Shown here: piece after piece, positions 52,959-54,494 of the stretch
Numbering within the stretch: position 1 is the first letter of the stretch
Layout: every line of letters begins with the position of its first letter
Source: Janibacter anophelis NBRC 107843
GTDB lineage: Bacteria; Actinomycetota; Actinomycetes; Actinomycetales; Dermatophilaceae
Direction: 5' to 3'
DNA: 54,494 nt
NCBI RefSeq assembly: GCF_001570945.1
Contig: NZ_BCSQ01000020.1
Location: 1-54,494 of the forward strand
Notes under the pieces: model-generated
What the model saw: the letters and a program-made list of their open reading frames with translations, nothing else
What the model was told of the DNA's origin: nothing
The model's database searches: none
Program-made: the position numbers and the translations under genes

Positions 52959-53804
52959 GTGACGACCGTGACCGATGACGCCCCGCAGCACCCCGGCGAG
53001 ACCGACCTGACGGCGGCCCGGACCTGGGTCGAGTTCGAGGACCCGGCGCAGGAGGGGCAGCGCTTCCGCTGCGACCTGACCTGGCTCACCTCGTCGTGGA
53101 CCTGCGTCTTCGGCTCGGGCTGCCACGGCATCGACGCGGACAAGCCCGACTTCGGGTGCTGCGTCCTCGGGGCGCACTTCACCGACAAGGACGACATCGC
53201 GCGGGTCAAGGCCGTGGCCGAGGAGCTCGGCGAGGACGAGTGGGAGCTGCACCCCGGCTCCACCCGCAAGTCGGCGTGGACGGAGAAGGAGGACGGCGAG
53301 CTCAAGACGAAGGTCGTCGACGGCGCCTGCATCTTCTTGAACCGCCCGGGCTTCCCCGCCGGCGCCGGCTGCGCCCTGCACCAGCACGCGGTCCTCACCG
53401 GGGTCGAGCCGCACACGGTCAAGCCCGACGTGTGCTGGCAGCTGCCGATCCGGCGCACCTACCGCACCGTCGAGCTGCCCGACGACAGCAGCTACCTCGA
53501 GGTCAGCATCGGCGAGTACGACCGCCGCGGCTGGGGGTCGGGCGGGCACGACCTGGACTGGTACTGCTCGGGCAGTCCCGACGCGCACGTCGCGGCCGAC
53601 CCCGTCTACGTCACCGAGCGCGCCGGGCTCATCGAGCTCATGGGTGACGCCGGGTACGCGGAGCTCGCCGAGCGCTGCGAGGCCCACCTGGCGCTCGTGG
53701 CCGCCGCCACGACGACGACGGGAGGGTCCCGCCCTTCGCCCTCCGGCCGGCGCCTGCTGCCGCTGCTCGTCCACCCCGCGACCCTCGCCGCCAAGGAGTG
53801 GTGA
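52959..53804 (+). CDS. Cys-rich protein, YkgJ/DUF3109-like (Rv0495c-type)
   Basis: 281 residues. Cys residues cluster in [48 protein letters not shown] and DWYCSG, the spacing of iron- or zinc-chelating YkgJ-like proteins. From memory M. tuberculosis has a conserved hypothetical gene of this size beside its ppx gene, in the same relation. The function is unknown. The start is the GTG at 52959; a second GTG follows three codons later. Confidence 0.75.
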   Translation: MTTVTDDAPQHPGETDLTAARTWVEFEDPAQEGQRFRCDLTWLTSSWTCVFGSGCHGIDADKPDFGCCVLGAHFTDKDDIARVKAVAEELGEDEWELHPGSTRKSAWTEKEDGELKTKVVDGACIFLNRPGFPAGAGCALHQHAVLTGVEPHTVKPDVCWQLPIRRTYRTVELPDDSSYLEVSIGEYDRRGWGSGGHDLDWYCSGSPDAHVAADPVYVTERAGLIELMGDAGYAELAERCEAHLALVAAATTTTGGSRPSPSGRRLLPLLVHPATLAAKEW

Positions 53805-53806
53805 CG

Positions 53807-54494
53807 ATGTCCCCCTTCGTCCCCGTCGAGGTGGTACGCGCCGAGCTCGGCGCCGCGCTCGGCGACGGCGTCCTCGTCACCGACCCGGACGTGCTCGACG
53901 CCCACTCCCGCGACCAGGCGCTGTGGTGCCCGGCGGACGGCGCGGTCGCCCTCGTGCGGGCCCGCTCGGTGGCGGACGTGCAGGAGACGATGCGCTTCGC
54001 GACCCGCCACCACGTCCCGGTCGTGCCGCAGGGCACCCGGACCGGGCTGTCGGGCGGAGCCAACGCCGTGCCCGGCTGCATCCTGCTCAACCTGGAGCGG
54101 ATGACGCGCGTGCTCGAGATCGACGCGGCCGAACGGACGGTGACCGTCGAGCCGGGGATCATCAACCAGGACCTCAAGGACGCGCTCGCACCGCACGGCC
54201 TGTCCTACCCGCCCGACCCGGGATCCGTGGCGATCTCGTCGATCGGTGGCAACGTCGCGACCAACGCCGGCGGCCTGTGCTGCGTCAAGTACGGCGTGAC
54301 CCGCGACTACGTGCGGCAGCTGCGGGTGGTCCTCGCGGACGGCACGCTCACGACGATCGGCACGACCACGACGAAGGGGGTCGCCGGGCTCGACCTGCGC
54401 GGTCTCTTCGTCGGGTCGGAGGGCACGCTGGGCGTGGTCGTCGAGGTGACCCTGCGGCTCGTGCCCGCGCTGCCCGAGCCGCTCACGGCCGTGG
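53807..54494 (+). CDS. FAD-binding oxidase, glycolate oxidase/D-lactate dehydrogenase type (3' end outside window)
   Basis: The first 229 residues are in the window and the frame is open at the end. PQGTRTGLSGGANAVPG near residue 66 and SYPPDPGSVAISSIGGNVAT then NAGGLCCVKYGVTRDYV near 128-160 are the FAD-binding PCMH blocks of the GlcD family, followed by FVGSEGTLGVVVEVTLRLVP. It would oxidise a 2-hydroxy acid and pass electrons on. ATG 53807 lies 2 bases after the stop of the Cys-rich gene, with AAGGAG 10 bases upstream. Confidence 0.93.
   Translation, partial: MSPFVPVEVVRAELGAALGDGVLVTDPDVLDAHSRDQALWCPADGAVALVRARSVADVQETMRFATRHHVPVVPQGTRTGLSGGANAVPGCILLNLERMTRVLEIDAAERTVTVEPGIINQDLKDALAPHGLSYPPDPGSVAISSIGGNVATNAGGLCCVKYGVTRDYVRQLRVVLADGTLTTIGTTTTKGVAGLDLRGLFVGSEGTLGVVVEVTLRLVPALPEPLTAV

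Overview
The window is about 54.5 kb of very GC-rich DNA (third codon positions almost all G or C, frequent GTG starts, many 1- or 4-base stop/start overlaps). Gene content is actinobacterial: an RpfB-type resuscitation-promoting factor, a 32-residue bS22-like ribosomal protein beside a small excisionase-type HTH protein, a fused uroporphyrinogen-III methyltransferase/synthase, a CGNR zinc-finger protein and a trimeric-type succinate dehydrogenase. From memory, two blocks follow Mycobacterium tuberculosis gene order (metG-tatD-rpfB-rsmA-ispE plus pth-rplY and prs-glmU; and ppx-isomerase-proC-HTH-bS22-SDR-acyltransferase-glutaredoxin-hemACDB). The style suggests a Micrococcales actinobacterium, perhaps Intrasporangiaceae, but no search was run. 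No prophage, insertion sequence or CRISPR array is visible.

Layout. 1-5.5 kb: end of a TPM-domain protein, PspA, a 52-residue membrane peptide, pth, an orphan gene, rplY, then a divergent EamA transporter/CGNR regulator pair. 5.5-13.2 kb: a palindromic repeat element, prs-glmU, a histidine phosphatase, a TOPRIM protein, a CDF-like membrane protein, two tandem paralogous propeller-like anchored proteins and tRNA-Gln. 13.2-24.4 kb: TetR, VOC protein, methyltransferase, MarR, then the leftward run metG-tatD / rpf / rsmA-ispE-ABC-F. 24.4-31.4 kb: a TetR regulator facing a 60-residue membrane peptide, a CPBP protease-like protein, a lipoprotein, sdhCAB and a spermidine-synthase-like methyltransferase. 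31.4-31.9 kb: a 520-bp repeat-filled gap. 31.9-39.7 kb: rex-hemA-hemC-cobA/hemD-hemB-marR-hemL as one tightly packed operon, preceded by a Rex operator lying on a sigma-A-like promoter. 39.7-54.5 kb: glutaredoxin, an acyltransferase with a histone-H1-like tail, SDR, bS22, HTH, acuC-like deacetylase, TrkA-type RCK protein, two GNATs, proC, proline dehydrogenase, lipid kinase, an ABC exporter with its TetR, a sugar isomerase, ppx, a Cys-rich protein and the start of a FAD-linked oxidase.

The genes are largely housekeeping: tetrapyrrole synthesis from glutamyl-tRNA, respiration, UDP-GlcNAc and PRPP supply, isoprenoid precursors, translation quality control and proline metabolism. The Rex box tells how heme synthesis may be tied to the NADH/NAD ratio.

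The least explained material is non-coding. (1) Two ~95-bp elements (5577-5671 and 31735-31828) share a 48-bp core and long outer inverted repeats whose arms co-vary. (2) A 35-bp tandem array merges into the second element. (3) A palindromic family of about 26 bp occurs at three intergenic loci. (4) The heptamer CGAAGGG/CCCTTCG occurs about 60 times by manual scan and forms the stems of several terminators.
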